Below, one piece after another: positions 3,965-5,516 of a stretch of DNA of 5,516 bases. The notes beneath the pieces are model-generated. The model saw nothing but the letters and a program-made list of their open reading frames with translations. It ran no database searches and was not told the DNA's origin. The stretch comes from CAZNVB01 sp964651495. Lineage in GTDB: Bacteria; Acidobacteriota; Aminicenantia; Aminicenantales; UBA8522. The position numbers and the translations under genes are program-made. The stretch spans positions 1-5,516 of the forward strand of contig CAZYWP010000164.1 in NCBI GenBank assembly GCA_964651495.1. Reading direction: 5' to 3'. How positions within the stretch are numbered: position 1 is the stretch's first letter; every line of letters starts with the position of its first letter.

Positions 3965-5516
3965 AGCACTAGGGCGTAGCCGATCTTGAAAAAGAAAGTG
4001 CGGTCGGTCCGGGTGATGTCGATCCCCTGGAGCCCGAGAGAGTTGTCCGAGTAGCCGAGAAACAGGACAGTTTGGGGGTTGATTTTGTAAGAAAAGAGGA
4101 ACTGGGTGAAAACCCCTTTGCTGCGGGGCTCAACCGGAAAGGTGTACCGCTCGGGTACGCGGTCGACATCGCGGTACTGCACGATGGCCCGAATAAAGGA
4201 GCGGACGTTGAAATTATAGATCAGCCGGACCTGGGAGAGGTTGGCCGTGTAGGTGCGCAGGCCCGAGCTCTCCAGCCGCTCCAGGCTGTGATAGACGTTG
4301 AGGTTGAGATGTGTTCCCAGCCCCAACTCCATGTACGGCCCAAGTCTCAGCGCCTCNNNNNNNNNNNNNNNNNNNNNNNNNNNNNNNNNNNNNNNNNNNN
4401 NNNNNNNNNNNNNNNNNNNNNNNNNNNNNNNNNNNNNNNNNNNNNNNNNNNNNNNNACCCGGGGCATGAACCCGTAATCCGCCCGGAAGCCCGAACCAAC
4501 ATCAAGGTAGCTCGCAAAGGCCTGCCAGTTGCGGGTCAGATGGGAAAAGTCGACCTGAACTCCGTCGCCGCCGAAGAAGTCCGGTTTTTGGCCGAATTCA
4601 AGGGCGACCGCGCCCGGGTATTCGGTTTCGGAATGAAGATACTGGAACCGAAGGTTGGTGCTCTGGCTGAGCCGGAAAAATCCGTCAGCGCCGCCGACAT
4701 GGTTGGCGTAGCCCCCGCCGGCCCGGCCGGTGTAAAGGAGGCCGAGGGTGGAGCCTTTGCCGACATCGTGGCGGTAGCGGAGGACAGCTCCGGTCACGTC
4801 CTGATCGAGAGAGGTCGAGCTGGAGCCCTGGTTGGAGGGGAAAATCAGGTTATTGATCCGGTCCCCGGCGGCAAAGAAGCCGATGGCGCTGCGGCCGGAT
4901 TTCCCGGTGAGCTTTGTCCCCCACATGGGATCGGCAACCGTCCGGGTGAATACAGCCTGGAGAGGCGTCAGGAAGAAATCGCCCCCTTCAAGGAAGAAGG
5001 GCCGCTTCTCCGGATAGTAGAGGGCAAAACGCGTGTTCACATCGAGCTGGGCGACATCGGCCTCCACCTGGGAGAAATCCGGGTTGGCCGTGGCGTTGAG
5101 GATCATATTGGGAGTCACTCCCCACTTGGCCGTAATCCCGGGTTCCGCCTTGATACTGCCCGGCTCGAGCCCTCCTGAAGGGAAACCGGCCATATCCAGG
5201 GCATCGGTCCGGCCGGCCGTCAGGGTCGGATCAAACTCCAGGTTGCGGCCGGGGGAGATGCCCTCGAACCCGCTGAGCTTGTTGAACTGGCAGAGAAGGC
5301 AGGCTCGGTTCCGGTCACGGGGATGAGATTCCATCCGGTGCCGGACGCTTCGCGGCCAGGACCGTTCGGCCGAAAAGCCCCAGGTCTGCTTCTCCGCGGT
5401 GCGGGGAAAGCGGAGCTGGTTGAAGGGAATGACCATCTCGATGGCATAGCCCCATTCGGTGATCTTTCCGGCCGAGGCCCAGATCGCATCCCACGAGAAA
5501 TCCTCATACCCCTCCA
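3961..5516 (-). CDS. DUF5916 outer-membrane beta-barrel protein with CBM9-like N-terminal domain; N-terminus beyond the right edge
   Basis: The frame is open from the stop at 3961-3963 to the window edge (517 codons, including the gap). The methionine at 5434-5436 is internal, since the 26 codons before it (DAIWASAGKITEWGYAIE) continue the same domain. The first part ends a CBM9-like beta-sandwich (EWGYAIEMVIPFNQLRF). Next comes the family signature NPDFSQVEAD...RFALYYPEKRPFFLEGGDFF (about 4972-5085), then alternating beta-strands of an outer-membrane barrel ending FFFKIGYALVL. Members are exported; the signal peptide would be upstream of this window. Function is poorly known. Similarity to CBM9 suggests glycan binding or uptake, but this is inference. 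CLLC (5290-5301) is a CxxC pair in the segment between the two domains. The frame continues across the 100-N gap on both sides. Typical homologues have a longer stretch here, so the true gap may exceed 33 residues. Confidence 0.88.
   Translation of the reverse strand, partial: EGYEDFSWDAIWASAGKITEWGYAIEMVIPFNQLRFPRTAEKQTWGFSAERSWPRSVRHRMESHPRDRNRACLLCQFNKLSGFEGISPGRNLEFDPTLTAGRTDALDMAGFPSGGLEPGSIKAEPGITAKWGVTPNMILNATANPDFSQVEADVAQLDVNTRFALYYPEKRPFFLEGGDFFLTPLQAVFTRTVADPMWGTKLTGKSGRSAIGFFAAGDRINNLIFPSNQGSSSTSLDQDVTGAVLRYRHDVGKGSTLGLLYTGRAGGGYANHVGGADGFFRLSQSTNLRFQYLHSETEYPGAVALEFGQKPDFFGGDGVQVDFSHLTRNWQAFASYLDVGSGFRADYGFMPRXXXXXXXXXXXXXXXXXXXXXXXXXXXXXXXXXXEALRLGPYMELGLGTHLNLNVYHSLERLESSGLRTYTANLSQVRLIYNFNVRSFIRAIVQYRDVDRVPERYTFPVEPRSKGVFTQFLFSYKINPQTVLFLGYSDNSLGLQGIDITRTDRTFFFKIGYALVL
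4357..4456. other. Assembly gap of 100 N inside the outer-membrane protein gene
   Basis: Exactly 100 unknown bases, the conventional scaffold placeholder for a gap of unknown size. Both flanks encode barrel strands of the same protein (GFMPR on one side, EALRLGPYMELGLG on the other), so the join is correct in order and orientation. The length is not known. Confidence 0.95.

Noticed and set aside
3616..3972. Plus-strand open frame of 118 codons over the toxin debris
   Set aside because: Its translation has no recognisable pattern. It is antisense to the VapC remnant and out of frame with the YoeB remnant, both of which match known families.
4072..5178. Long plus-strand open frame (368 codons) antisense to the outer-membrane protein
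   Set aside because: It is the shadow of the DUF5916 gene, spans the N gap and shows no domain; the minus-strand frame has the family signatures.

Overview
The window looks like one contig or scaffold piece of a GC-rich bacterial genome, most likely assembled from a metagenome, because it carries an exact 100-N gap. The right-hand gene is a DUF5916-type outer-membrane beta-barrel protein with the block NPDFSQVEAD...PEKRPFFLEG. From memory this family is typical of Acidobacteriota, Candidatus Aminicenantes, Gemmatimonadota and Bacteroidota. The GC-rich codon use fits Acidobacteriota or Aminicenantes best. That placement is inference, as no marker gene is present.

Layout, left to right. (1) Positions 1-509, minus strand: the N-terminal 169 codons of a membrane-anchored, sensor-like protein that runs off the left edge. 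(2) 510-636: a divergent intergenic region with a plausible promoter on each strand. (3) 637-2258, plus strand: a two-gene lipid operon, a YegS/DagK-type lipid kinase followed by a PlsC-type acyltransferase, coupled through an ATGA overlap. (4) 2259-2468: a spacer that ends in a good sigma-70-like promoter whose -35 box lies inside a 24-bp near-perfect palindrome. (5) 2469-3599, plus strand: a complete COG1373-type ATPase (AAA_14 plus DUF4143). (6) 3600-3964: no intact gene, but two C-terminal toxin-gene remnants joined head to head. One is a VapC (PIN) tail on the minus strand. The other is a YoeB/Txe tail on the plus strand whose catalytic His-Tyr end is lost. (7) 3961 to the right edge, minus strand: the DUF5916/CBM9-like outer-membrane protein, missing its N-terminus and interrupted by the 100-N gap.

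The lipid kinase and acyltransferase can plausibly act together in phosphatidic-acid or related lipid synthesis or recycling at the inner membrane. The ATPase is a separate transcription unit, probably controlled at its palindromic promoter. The toxin debris beside it suggests that 2400-3960 is an accessory insertion spot between core-like genes. No RNA gene, CRISPR array or intact mobile element was seen. The most notable signals are the fused toxin remnants, the palindrome over the ATPase promoter, and a general lack of Shine-Dalgarno sequences at the visible starts.
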